The notes under the pieces are model-generated. The model saw only the letters and a program-made list of their open reading frames with translations. It made no database searches and was not told the DNA's origin. Shown here piece by piece: positions 33,707-44,583 of a stretch of 64,000 nt of DNA. Where the stretch lies: the NCBI GenBank assembly GCA_021613535.1, contig CP075493.1, positions 4,526,001 through 4,590,000 of the forward strand, written 5' to 3'. The translations under genes were made by a program, and so were the position numbers. Position 1 is the stretch's first letter, and the number at the start of each line of letters is the position of its first letter. This DNA is from Adineta vaga (taxonomy: Eukaryota; Rotifera).

Positions 33707-34529
33707 TCACCGTACACGATCTGTATTACGATAACTACAATTATCACGTAGAGAATCATTGTGTGTTTTATATTCAAGTGGACCTGAAATTTAAAAAAAA
33801 AACAAAGGAAAATATGAATCGTTCAAGATTCAATGATAATTGCTAACTTACATTCAAGTGGTAGATTAAGAACTTTCTTCATGGTTTCTTTGATTCGTTG
33901 TGTTACTAATTGATTATTTGCTGTTTTCGTCCATATACTAATTAGATCTTCTTGTGGACGTATAGAACATACAATGCCACAAATTTCTTTTCCAGCATTA
34001 AATTGTTCACCAATAATTGCAAAAACAAGTAATTCCCATAGACGAGTGGATAAACCTTTCTTTAATCGTAAAATCCATTTCCCACCCAAACGATTTCCTT
34101 CTTCTTCCCACATAGGTTTTAAATTTTCTTTAAATAAATGAATATCACTAGAAAAGAACGAAGATATTATTTCAATTCAATTATTTATTTTCTTCATACC
34201 TATAAAACGGAAGTTCAGAAGGAGATTTCATATGATCATAATAGCACCAAAACTCTTCTATAGATCCAAATGTGCCTGGAAAAGATCGAATTTATTTTTT
34301 AGTTTGAAAGAAGATTCTTCGTACCTAATTTTTTCAAACAGGAATCATAATTAACTGAACTATTACGGAATGTTGGTGGTCGATGCGTATACCAAAATGT
34401 CCAACGTCCTTCGAGTAAATGGAATGAACTATCAACATCGGACACATTATTTTCATCTTTTGTTAATGGAGAATTTTCAGTATTGTCTGTTGTTTCTGCT
34501 GTCGTTATCTCTTCATCATTAGTGGTCAT
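33707..34529 (-). CDS. EIF4E2: eIF4E homologous protein (4EHP/eIF4E2), cap-binding repressor
   Basis: Exons 34529-34325, 34275-34200, 34147-33852 and 33783-33707 give 217 residues. An acidic disordered head leads to the cap-binding fold: GRWTFWYTHRPP, KKLGTFGSIEEFWCYYDHM, DIHLFKENLKPMWEEEGN, GGKWILRLKKGL, LVFAIIGEQF, SIWTKTANNQ. Tyr in WYTHR, where canonical eIF4E has Trp, marks class II (4EHP), which binds the mRNA cap but not eIF4G and represses translation. The C-terminus (PLECPLEYKTHNDS) matches the EYKTHTDS end of 4EHP. All residues of the cap pocket that I can place are present. Confidence 0.93.
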
Positions 34530-34793
34530 TTTAATGTTAGAGAAACAAAGAGAAATAAATCAGTATGAGAAAGAAAGATTATACCTATAATCAATTCGAT
34601 AGAACATATATGAAAAACGACAGGTAAAATAATACACTTTCGATTGGACGAACAAGCAATCCATACGAACGATACAACTGAAACAATTGTAAAGAAACGA
34701 CATCTATCACAGAAGTTTAGTAGTAAGTTCAAGACAATTTATTTTTATTCAGAAAAAAAAGATCAGAAAAATTATCATCACTTGATGATCTTC

Positions 34794-36015
34794 TTAGAGT
34801 TTAGCTAAACGCATGACAGCTTGTGTTAGATAATAATCACCATATGATAACGATACATCATACGGATTCTTTGGATAAGGACCAATTGTACCATTTGTAA
34901 GTAATGCAGGTAATTTATATTCTTTATCACCATAAATCATAAATTTTGAACTGGATAATTGATCAACAATGGATTTTGCCGTAGTTAAAAATCGATCTTT
35001 AAGATCTGGTGTTGGTACATATCCAGATAATTCTACAAGTGCACTTGCTAAAATAGCTGCTGCTGATGTATCCCTTGGTTGATATGGTAATGTTGAATTA
35101 CCCGGTGCATCATAATCCCAATATGGAATTACATCAGTACTACTGGGAAGATGTGATAGAATATAATTTGCTGCACCAATCGCTTTATCAAGAAATGGTT
35201 GATATTTTGTATAACGATACGCAATAGTAAAACCATGAACACTCCAACTTTGTCCTCGTGCCCATGTTGACCAATCAGCATAGCCTGTATGAAAAATAAA
35301 TAGAAGACATCCTAATTATTCGATTCATTTTACCTTGTGCTGTATATTTTCGAATAACACTTCCATCCACTTCGTTGTATTCGACAACATGATATGTACT
35401 ATTATCATCTCGAAAATGTTCATGCATTGTTCGATTTGCATGTTGCCATGCTATATTATATAATGTTTGATCTTTCGTTTGATTACTTGCTTCGAATAAT
35501 AATTCTAAATTCATCATATTATCAATAATAACTAAAAAACCTTGTGCACTATTCCATGATCGTGTACATCGAACAATCGGTGAATATCGAGTTGCTAATG
35601 AATGTGCAGCAGTGATAATTACATTTAAGTAATCTTGAAATTTTAATAGACGATAAGCATTACCAAAACCAGACATGATAACAAAACCAATATCATGTGT
35701 ACCTGTATTATTGGCAAACGGTGCTGTTGGAAGTGTTACATCAACAGCTCGTTTGATTGATTCTCGTGTTGCATTATATTGTACAATATTCCAGAAAACA
35801 CCCGGGAAAAATCCTGATGTCCATCCACTTGTTGCTGTTGTTGATTTCCATTCGAATTCTAATGGATCACCATAGGATGGATAGAATTTTCCTTGAGAAT
35901 CCACAAATTCAGAATAGAGTGTAGAATATTGAACGGATGCATAACGCATCACATCTATAGCAAATACATGCGTACACACTAATAATAAACTAGTTATAAG
36001 CAAACGTATAGCCAT
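34794..36015 (-). CDS. Secreted GH88 unsaturated glucuronyl hydrolase
   Basis: Exons 36015-35334 and 35284-34794 (49-base intron) give 390 residues with a signal peptide (MAIRLLITSLLLVCTHVFA). GH88 enzymes hydrolyse the unsaturated uronic acid left at sugar ends by polysaccharide lyases. Family marks in order are TSGWTSGFFPGVFWN, NNTGTHDIGFVIMS (catalytic-region Asp), IIDNMMNLELLF (second Asp), WSTWARGQSWSVHGF, YWDYDAPG and PRDTSAAAILAS. GH88 is chiefly bacterial and fungal and not standard in animals, so acquisition is likely. A TA tract lies 39 bases upstream of the ATG. Confidence 0.9.
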
Positions 36016-36053
36016 TGAGAAAAATGCTATGAAAAAGAATGAATGGAGATGTG

Positions 36054-36077
36054 ATATATATATATATATATATATAT
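36054..36077 (-). promoter_or_regulatory. TA tract upstream of GH88 gene
   Basis: A 24-base TA-rich run begins 39 bases upstream of the GH88 ATG. A similar tract lies 38 bases before the GPCR start at 38355. It may serve as a TATA-like core promoter element or be an ordinary microsatellite. Confidence 0.35.
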
Positions 36078-36252
36078 TGTCGGTTAACTTTATTTGCAAA
36101 AGTAACAATTGATAAGAATCAACCTACCTACATTATCTTACATACACATAGAATAACAAACGATACTATCAAAAACGAAGAAAAAGTATGAAAACTTTAT
36201 TATGTTAAATAATAAAAATAACAACAAACATCTAAATAAAATCACAGTTCTA

Positions 36253-36990
36253 TCATTCATCATCACTTATCTTGCTTTTCGACTGTCGTTGTTGACCTAT
36301 TATCATATCCGAATTCTCATTCATCCCTAATCGAGTATATTTATAAGTGATAATTTCTTTCGAATTCGATCGATAGATATATACGGACATTATCATTAGA
36401 ATGAATGCAACAACAGTTTCACCAGCAATGGTTAGATTATAGATCAATGAAAAATTCCATGGTGGTTCATAGGTATAATGTCCACCACTAATCATTGATA
36501 ATAACGAATATAAAATCGTTAGTAGAAGCATTTGACGAGGATTGATTTGTTGTTTTGTACAACATAGTAATACTTTTCGAGTCACAATCATAAATAAAAT
36601 TGTTAAAGGAAAATTAAAGAAAAATGTTTGTTCCATTTCACTGAAGATTATTTTTCTATATAAATGTTTTGGTTCAAAATATCCTACAGGTTCATAAATA
36701 TTATGAGCATAATGTGAAACATGAAAGATAATATTCAAAAATAGAATCAATGGTATAACTAATTGATAGAATCGATTTTGTTTGAATATTCTTTGATATT
36801 TCATATAAGTTAATAGCAAATTAAGCAATGTTACCATTCCGAGAAGAATTGATATAATGACCATACTTATTCGAATCCATGAAACTTGTTGTTTTGGTTC
36901 AAATATAAGTACATCTTCATTACGAAATGTACTTATTCGAAACAATGGATTTGATTGAAATCTTAATGTTGAAGAATAATTCATATTCAT
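36253..36990 (-). CDS. Six-TM membrane protein, unrecognised
   Basis: A single exon of 245 residues. Six hydrophobic segments are visible (VIISILLGMVTLLNLLL, LVIPLILFLNIIFHV, FFFNFPLTILFMIV, LLLTILYSLLSMISGG, LIYNLTIAGETVVAFILMI), with short loops and a charged cytoplasmic tail (SKSKISDDE). Conserved-looking His residues lie inside or next to helices (FHVSHYAHN, GGHYTYEPPW), which could bind metal or haem. No family assigned. Confidence 0.65.
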   Translation of the reverse strand: MNMNYSSTLRFQSNPLFRISTFRNEDVLIFEPKQQVSWIRISMVIISILLGMVTLLNLLLTYMKYQRIFKQNRFYQLVIPLILFLNIIFHVSHYAHNIYEPVGYFEPKHLYRKIIFSEMEQTFFFNFPLTILFMIVTRKVLLCCTKQQINPRQMLLLTILYSLLSMISGGHYTYEPPWNFSLIYNLTIAGETVVAFILMIMSVYIYRSNSKEIITYKYTRLGMNENSDMIIGQQRQSKSKISDDE

Positions 36991-37345
36991 CTTTTTTTAG
37001 AAAATAAGAAAGATATTGAATAAATCAAAAGTTATCCAGAGATTACCTAACTTCACCTCTATACAGGAGACTATATACTTTTCTCTACCATTATCATTAG
37101 ACGTCGTCAAAATCGATTCTTTTATAAACATCTTTATCACATAGATTATATTTTGAAGAATAAGTCCTTACGTCTCTTTTTTAACAAAATTTTAGATACT
37201 TTCATCTAGTGAATTTATTAATTTTCAAACATATTCTGTTTACATATACTTAAACACGATGGAAATAATATGAGAACGACATTCTCTCTTATGTTGTTGA
37301 TTATTATTCACTTCAACAGACATGATATTGTTATGAAAGTCTATG
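36991..37345. other. Intergenic
   Basis: AT-rich, no gene seen. It lies between two minus-strand membrane-protein genes. Confidence 0.5.
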
Positions 37346-38355
37346 TCATTGTGGTGCTATTTGATGATGTTCGTGAATAGAAAACATCTTTGATAATACA
37401 TACAGCACTTGTCGACGAAATCGTTCTGATACACAGATATAAATATAAAATGGACTCTAAAGATGAAAGAAAGAAAGAAAGAAATGTCATAGAAATCATT
37501 TTTACTTACAGCAAAACACGTATAATATAAAATCGTCATTAGAGAATATCCAAGACGTAATTGTCCAAAACGAACTGGATCTTGAATATTTGCAAATGCA
37601 AGAATGGAATATAGGATACCATTTGGTGAAATCGATAAAATAGTGTAGACAACTTGAATAAGAACCATTCGCGATAATTGTTTATCTAATTCTCTTCGAA
37701 TAAATGGTTTTGTACGATACGAGATTTGTTGAATATTATAATAAGTCATTAATCCAAATGAGAATGTTATTGAACATGGTAGAATATTTCCAAGAATAAG
37801 ATAATTAAAATAACTATTATATAAAATAAAATTCATATTTGTTGTATCACAAATGATTGAATCAGTCGTATTTGAATGTACAAGGTTATAAAAGATTAAA
37901 CATGGACTTTGTTGAATAAATGCAATACATAGAGCAACAACGATCATACAACGTGCTCTTTTCAAAGTACACCATTGAGGCCATCGAGATGGTGAACAAG
38001 TCGTAAGATATTGATCAATGGTTGCAAATGATATACAAACGAAGGACATCAATGAACTTAATTGAAAACTAAATGTTCGAAATTTACAATAGAATAATGA
38101 ATTATATGTCCAATCAATATTGAAACCAGTAATCATTATTCGAGAAAATAAACCTGTAATTAATTGCATTATATTAACAATAGAAAGTACTGTTAAATAA
38201 AATGCACAAGTATTTTGTCGAAATGTTCGTAAACTAAGAAATACAATTATATTGAGAATTCCTCCTATCAAACCACCAAATAAAATTGATATACCACAAT
38301 ACCGAATAATCTGTTGATTCGTATGAAGAAGAAATGCAATTATTGTTGAGGACAT
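37346..38355 (-). CDS. Rhodopsin-type GPCR, diverged bdelloid-like family
   Basis: Exons 38355-37510 and 37456-37346 (53-base intron) give 318 residues. Seven hydrophobic helices; helix 7 spans the splice site (YTCFA joined to SPFYIYICVSERFRRQ), and reading through the intron instead would destroy it. Extracellular Cys residues occur before TM3 (LFYCKFRTF) and in loop 2 (IICDTT), as in class A receptors. The DRY motif is replaced by IDQYLTT. Such receptors form a large expanded family in bdelloids, loosely like peptide receptors. Ligand unknown. Confidence 0.85.
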
Positions 38356-38392
38356 CTGTATGTTATTTGTTTGATCTGATGTAAAGCATACT

Positions 38393-38417
38393 TATATATA
38401 TATATATATATATATAT
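38393..38417 (-). promoter_or_regulatory. TA tract upstream of GPCR gene
   Basis: A 25-base TA run begins 38 bases before the GPCR start codon, nearly the same spacing as at the GH88 gene. Confidence 0.35.
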
Positions 38418-38715
38418 CTTATATGCTCGTTGAATTAACTAGAATACTATCAACTGTAGGACATTGTTTCCTATCCATGACTAATGATCTCGCATATGAA
38501 AGGAAAAGACATCATTAAAATTAATAGTTAAAGAAGGATGAAAGAGTTTATATAATTTATTATCCTATATTTTACTGATCTTCTTACGTATTATGCCGAT
38601 AAAACATTTTCCAAACATCTAATTTACTCAATGACACTTTTATAAAAGTACTGATTTTCACATCATATGTAGGTACTTGAGATTTTAGTCTAAGTATACT
38701 TTTCAATTATATTTA
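38418..38715. other. Intergenic
   Basis: About 300 bases, nothing recognised beyond AT-rich sequence. Confidence 0.45.
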
Positions 38716-40467
38716 TTAACGTAACATAATATGAATATCATTAAGAAAATATGTATCTCGAGTAATGATATATGTCGATGGTAAATGATTCTTTAACCAA
38801 GATAGGAATTGATCATCACTTGTCGTACATTGTAAATCATCTGCAAATTGAACAATTATTACTCGAAGATTATTGTTGATAGTTTTCATCATTTCGAGTA
38901 ATGCATAACGATTGAGTAAATTGATAGAAAGTATTTCACATTGACTATTGAACAATGAATGACTTAACATGCTACACTGTTCATGATTGAAATGATGATG
39001 GTAATCTCGTAAATCTAATCGACGAATGGATGTGTTAACAATATCAAGTGAACATATTGATGAAATAGATAGTGAGTTTGTTTCTAATCTTAACGAATTC
39101 AGACATGGTAAATGATGAATCAATTTGTGTAATTGAGATAAAGTAATATCTTGTACATTTCCAGAAATAGTCAATGATGTTATTTGATAAGGAATGAAAA
39201 TCAATGACCAAAATTGATCTTGAATTGGAAATTGAATGGATAAATGACTTATATTTGGAAAACGAATCTGTGGTAATAAAGTAGTTGTTTGTAATGAATC
39301 AGTTTTATATTCTAATATTTTAACATGATTATAATTATCACAGATACGATCATTTCGACAAGTTGATTTACGTATTGTAGATGGAGAAAATTTGATTTGT
39401 ATTAATCTATAAGGTAAAGTATAAAGATAAAATGGACTTGATTTATCTGTTAAATTCCAATGACATTGAATAAACCATTGATGTTCTTCTAACCAAAATG
39501 GATGTCGAAATGAATCAAGTAGAACATCAATATGTTCTTCTCTATCATCAAGATTGCTTAACAACATTTCGATATTGAATTGAAATTGCGTTAGATTAGG
39601 TAAATATTGACGGATTATATGTTCCCATTGATAACCATTTAATATTTCCTCGAAAGAGTAAATACTAAGCTCAGAAACATTAATATTCAAGTGACGAAGA
39701 TTTGGCATGTCTTGAAAAAGTTCAATTAATTGATTTTCTTCTAATCTATCTAAATGAAGTTGTAAACTTTTCAACGATAAACAAGGACATCTATCATTAT
39801 TATTATAATCAAATACAGGATTGAGTATAATGGAAAAATCTTGTAAATAAGGTGTTTGTTTGAGTAAAGCATAGACATTTTGTTGATGATATTGTGTACC
39901 CCAAATATATAAATATGTTAATGATGAAGATATAACTGTCGGTACAATATCATTGTTTTCAAAATAGAGATTTAAATAACAATAGATTAATTTTGGTAAA
40001 CTCCAAATTGTATTCATTAAATGTTGACTACTCATATGATCAAAGTTAAGATAACAACCAGCTAGAGTAAGATGAGTTAAATTTGGTAGATATTTCCATT
40101 CTAATATCATTGTATGCATGATTTCATTCGAACAAAGATCACATAATGAAAGTCGTTGTAATTGATGAAATTGACGAAGTTTTAGACCATGTTCAAGGAA
40201 ACTATTGATTTGTTGAAGTGTATCATCATTATTTGAAAGAGTTAATGAGATAAGATGCGGAGCTATAATTGGAAGTGATTGTTGACAAATACTTCTGAAA
40301 TCATCGTGAGATACGAATGAAAAACTAACATTGAATGATTGAAAATGATAAATAAGAAGTTGTTGAAAACGATAATTCAAATGGTAGAATGATCGAAGAC
40401 AATCAATAGATGGTATATATGTAAATAATTCACATAGTAATTCATTAGGAAATGATTCTAAATTCAT
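38716..40467 (-). CDS. F-box/LRR-like protein, intact paralogue of 11093-12829
   Basis: A single exon of 583 residues. The F-box lies at about residues 1-40 (ESFPNELLCELFTYIPSIDCL), followed by leucine-rich strands spaced irregularly (QRLSLCDLC, NLTHLTLAGCYL, LKSLQLHLDRL, IRRLDLRDYH). F-box proteins recruit substrates to SCF ubiquitin ligases; LRRs would bind the substrate. It aligns end to end with the interrupted gene at 11093-12829 (shared GYQWE, PFWLEEHQWFIQC versus TFWLNEYQKFIRC, and an NxQCEIL motif near the end), at low identity by eye. Bdelloids carry many such intronless genes. Confidence 0.85.
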   Translation of the reverse strand: MNLESFPNELLCELFTYIPSIDCLRSFYHLNYRFQQLLIYHFQSFNVSFSFVSHDDFRSICQQSLPIIAPHLISLTLSNNDDTLQQINSFLEHGLKLRQFHQLQRLSLCDLCSNEIMHTMILEWKYLPNLTHLTLAGCYLNFDHMSSQHLMNTIWSLPKLIYCYLNLYFENNDIVPTVISSSLTYLYIWGTQYHQQNVYALLKQTPYLQDFSIILNPVFDYNNNDRCPCLSLKSLQLHLDRLEENQLIELFQDMPNLRHLNINVSELSIYSFEEILNGYQWEHIIRQYLPNLTQFQFNIEMLLSNLDDREEHIDVLLDSFRHPFWLEEHQWFIQCHWNLTDKSSPFYLYTLPYRLIQIKFSPSTIRKSTCRNDRICDNYNHVKILEYKTDSLQTTTLLPQIRFPNISHLSIQFPIQDQFWSLIFIPYQITSLTISGNVQDITLSQLHKLIHHLPCLNSLRLETNSLSISSICSLDIVNTSIRRLDLRDYHHHFNHEQCSMLSHSLFNSQCEILSINLLNRYALLEMMKTINNNLRVIIVQFADDLQCTTSDDQFLSWLKNHLPSTYIITRDTYFLNDIHIMLR

Positions 40468-40709
40468 TTGTTGTTATATATAGCATCTACAAAATGTGTG
40501 AAGGCAAAAATAGTCTTTTCGAAGAATATTTATAACGTACACGTATTGCGAAATAACATTCTTATGCAATAACATACACAAGTGAAATTTTTCTGTCTAG
40601 ATTGCATCGAATGAATTGCAAAAACAATATTCTAACTATCGATTTAATGAAATTCTATTTATTAGTAAAAGAAAATCAATGTCACGTTTATTTTCCCGTT
40701 TAATATCTA

Positions 40710-42473
40710 TTAGAAGACATCAACATAGAGTTCATTACCACTACCCGTACCGATATGAATATGCCAAAAAGATATCGTATATGTATGACCAACAATAGCT
40801 GGAAATGATTGACCAATAATAATAATACTAATTGAACCATCACAATCAGCTACAAAACATCTGTATGGCGATGAACGACAATTAAAACCAACATCTATAT
40901 CTGCTGGATTACCGGAACCACTAACAGTACACGTTGATCGACACCATTGACTCCATCCAGCCAAAGCTGTTGCATTATCAAAACTAGGATTTTCAAGTAA
41001 TTCAACACTCGATGCTAGAGTATCAACTACCGATATGTCGTCTAAATAATGAAAATTATTTGTGCCAGTTTCGATAGCAAAATAAAGAACTGGATTTGTA
41101 TAAGTCGCAGTATAACTTCGTGTTTCTTGTGTCCAGGTACTTGGTGTTGCTCCAAATCTGCTAAGTATTCCACCACGACCGGCATCAGTGCACATAGGAG
41201 CTAAATTATAATCAATATCGAAAATCTCGATCTTCGAAGAGTATTTGTAACTTACTAGTCAATGCTCTAGTAGTAGTAGTTGTTGTAAGTGCTACAAATA
41301 CATAAATATTAATCCATAAACAAACATGAATATACGTACTGGATGTAGTGATCGAAGTAGTCGATGTTGTTGCTATTAGAAAAGTAAAATAGATGCTTTC
41401 TGTTTTTCTTAATAACTATCGATCCTACCAGTAGTCGACGTTGTCCTTGAAGTTGAACTACTTGATGTCGTCGTCGTCTGAGACGTTGTGCTAGTAGATG
41501 ATGTGGTTACCGAAGTACTACTAGTACTACCTAATGATATATAATTTCAATTGAGTATACTATATTTCTCTAAGTATTTTACTAGTGGAAGAAGTACTCG
41601 ACGTTGATGTTGTACCTAAACAAGAAAAATAAAAAATATGATCATTGGATATTTTTTATAAGGTCTAGAGAAAATTTACTGGTACTAGTCGTTGCAGTCG
41701 TCGACGTCGTACTTGTTGGTATCGTTGTTTTAGGTGCATCTCCTAATCATAATATGAAATTTAGTAGGAAAACATTGAGAAGAGCATAGATGATACATAC
41801 GCATTATGAGAGTTGCTATTAAACCAGCTAGTGTAGCAAGAAAAAGGAGAACTAGCAGACATACACAGGCGATACCACAACATCGACTATATTTACATAA
41901 ACGTGAAAATATTTTATGCCATTTACTTTTTTTGCTAGATGAAATAGACAAGCGAAAATGTTTATACTTACGAATCAACAAAAAACATGAAAATTTCCAA
42001 ACCTTTGATGAGATCCTCTTTCTATGATGTCGTTTATATCACCAAAGGTTCTTGACGAATTATTACTACGATTGTAACTATCCGTTGTACGAAACATTTT
42101 CTAAAAGAAGAAATTCATGATTAATATATAAACTACATTTATATACCAATGGAATTTGAATCGGAACGTTCTTTTTCGTATGATACGATTGTTGATTTGG
42201 CTTAACCAATTCTTGAAAATCACTACTATTCGATCCTTTAAAACTTTGTTCATTTAAGTTATTAGCAGTTTTAGATTGAAGTGAACTACATGTTGTAAAA
42301 ATTCGTCGTTGTGCACTTGAATAAATTGGTTGTTCTGAACGTTTTATATGTCGAATACTAGTGTGACTCTGAGTACTATTCGTTCGTGACATAGCAGATA
42401 GTTCTCTTTTGCCCACTCTAGTCACATTAGGTACGCGAGATTGAGTCGAGATGATTCGAGGCGACTTCGACAT
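40710..42473 (-). CDS. Type II membrane protein with Ser/Thr stalk and jelly-roll-like ectodomain
   Basis: Nine exons (42473-42147, 42100-42003, 41934-41801, 41742-41680, 41615-41583, 41530-41429, 41372-41340, 41291-41256, 41200-40710) give 438 residues. The cytoplasmic head is basic (about residues 1-160). The TM helix lies at about 162-186 (GIACVCLLVLLFLATLAGLI), after CCG. A Ser/Thr stalk is encoded by five small exons of 33-102 bases, all in the same phase, so stalk length could vary by exon skipping. The ectodomain has LLENPSFDNATALAGWSQW, paired Cys and YLDDISVVD, typical of carbohydrate-binding jelly-roll modules. Likely glycosylated at the surface; ligand unknown. Confidence 0.8.
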
Positions 42474-42891
42474 CGAACTGTTGCTGTTATGAGAGATGAA
42501 ATGAAAGAAATACCTTGTTTTCGATGCTTTTGTAATCCTTTTTTGTATATAAGCAAAGTATATTTCAAATAAGGTTTCACAATCAGAAATCCAATTTAAT
42601 TATCGGCACAATCAAATAGAAAACAATGAATAGGATTTGTGATTTATTTTACTGATTCCTTTGTTCGCTCTATGTCACCAAGAAATCGATCAGTCAACAT
42701 CTTGTAAAAAAGATTTCTATTCTCAGAGCTGTATTCGAATCAAATATGGAACAATCAAGCCAGATAAGTATCTAATAATTTGAAAGAAGTATTGTCGATT
42801 GAAATATGGCGTGAAGATAAGTCTTATTTCGTTCTGTGAACTATTTATTTTCTATTTCAATCTATAATCATACAGAAAAAAAAGGTCATTT
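42474..42891. other. Intergenic
   Basis: No gene recognised. The promoter of the stalk gene should lie here. Confidence 0.45.
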
Positions 42892-44087
42892 TTATCCTCT
42901 AGGATAGTTTGCATAATGTTTACAATTTGGATGATGCTGGTGATTACCATGTTGTCGTATTTGTTCATAATCTGCTAAGCAAGACCAACAAAATTCATAT
43001 TGACATTTAATACAAGTCATATGATCACATCCATCGTTTTTTTCAATTTGATATGGACAGTTTGGACATGTTTTCGTATTTTGATTTAACCATTGTAAAC
43101 TAGCTTTGTGTTCGTCATTAATACTTGCATCATATTCATCACATGTCAAACCTTGATGCCATGGAATTCGATGTATAAAACATGTTTTCGTTTTACAATA
43201 AACACAAGTAACAATATTCATCGATCGGCCACCTTCATTCAATTGTCCCATTTGACATTTTGGATTTGAACACCAAATAAAGTCATCCAGTTGTTCAGCA
43301 TCATGTTGTACTAGGAATCGATCATATCTTTCAAGAAGCTTCTTATCTTTATTTGAAATAAGTATATTTTTAATTGTATTATAATTCAATTTCGTATTAC
43401 ATCCAAGTTCAGGACATCGAACATCATCAGTATAGAATTCTTGAAATGCTTGTTGAATATGACGATAAATACAAGCATTACAAATCGTTCGTTGTGCTTG
43501 AAGGCATGTATGATTGGATAGCGTATGAAAATCTTTTGTTGATTTGTCATCAAAACATACTTGACATGTTTGACGATGACGCGTTTTTGGTGGACGTGGC
43601 GGTCTAAATTAAATTTCAATTATAAATCGATCATCAAATTACATGTTTACTTTTGATGATTAGGAGAAGCAGATGATCCTAATTGTTGAAATGTTCTGAC
43701 AATTGTTGTACTAAGACGTCGGGCTAAAATACAACAAAGTTTCAGTGATCAGTTATCAAAGAATATATAGCTTACCAGCTCCAGATATTCTGTTCGATCG
43801 TGCACTATTCAATGATGTTGTTGACGCTGTTAAAATATTTTGTGAAGTACTATAAAAAAAAGCAAAAATTTACGAAACATGCTTTGATCATCAGTTTTTA
43901 CTACGTACGAAGTTGTTCTATTTTGAGATGACAGTCTTATTTCATCATTTTGATTCAATATTGGAAGATTAGCATGTTGTTCTAAGAAGCAATCTAGACA
44001 GAAATATATCCCTTCAACCAGAGCATAGTTATTTGTCGGCAAATGTTTTTCACATGTAATACACTTCATGTTCTTTGAATTTGACAT
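42892..44087 (-). CDS. RBR-type E3 ubiquitin ligase with extra N-terminal zinc motif
   Basis: Exons 44087-43909, 43849-43776, 43723-43651 and 43603-42892 give 345 residues. RING1 begins CQVCFDD and ends at RCPELGC. The IBR has CSNPKC, CVYCKTKTCFIH and GLTC. RING2 has CPNCPYQIEKNDGCDHMTC, where the Cys of DGCDH is in the position of the catalytic thioester Cys, then CWSC. RBR ligases accept ubiquitin from E2 on this Cys before passing it on. The N-terminus carries CITCEKH and FCLDC, a LIM- or B-box-like zinc pair not usual in RBR proteins, joined by a Ser/Thr-rich linker. A TTG in frame further upstream is not used; the ATG at 44087 keeps all exons in phase. Confidence 0.88.
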
Positions 44088-44583
44088 GTAATGTATTGAA
44101 GAAGAATTTATATACAATTTTCTTTTCTTCCAACTTGATTATTTACTTTTTGCATGGTATGATTCATCACCATTGATACTGAAAATTGCAACATCAATAA
44201 ATGAATAATAGTCATTTACGGAATGCAATTATCGAAGATATAAAAAAGAACTGTATCGTCGTAAATGAATATATCTCAAATCGTTTATCAACTAGTTATA
44301 TTCTTCATAAGTATATTCAGAGGTGTATTTCTTTTTGTCGATCAACACCCTTTTATATGTATTTAATTGCCGGTGATGCTTTATAACTGCAAGGATTTGA
44401 TTATTATTACTAGTTTGAATACGAACTAGTCGATATGACAAAAATACTCGACATCGTATTGTACAAAGGGTTATAATCTTTTTGACGAGATTAATCGATT
44501 GAATTTACAATGTTTATTTTGTAATAGAAGGTAACAAATGATTTGCCTATCCGGAAAAAAGAACAAACATTTCTTTTAAGACT
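44088..44583. other. Intergenic
   Basis: Nothing recognised except short random frames. Confidence 0.45.
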
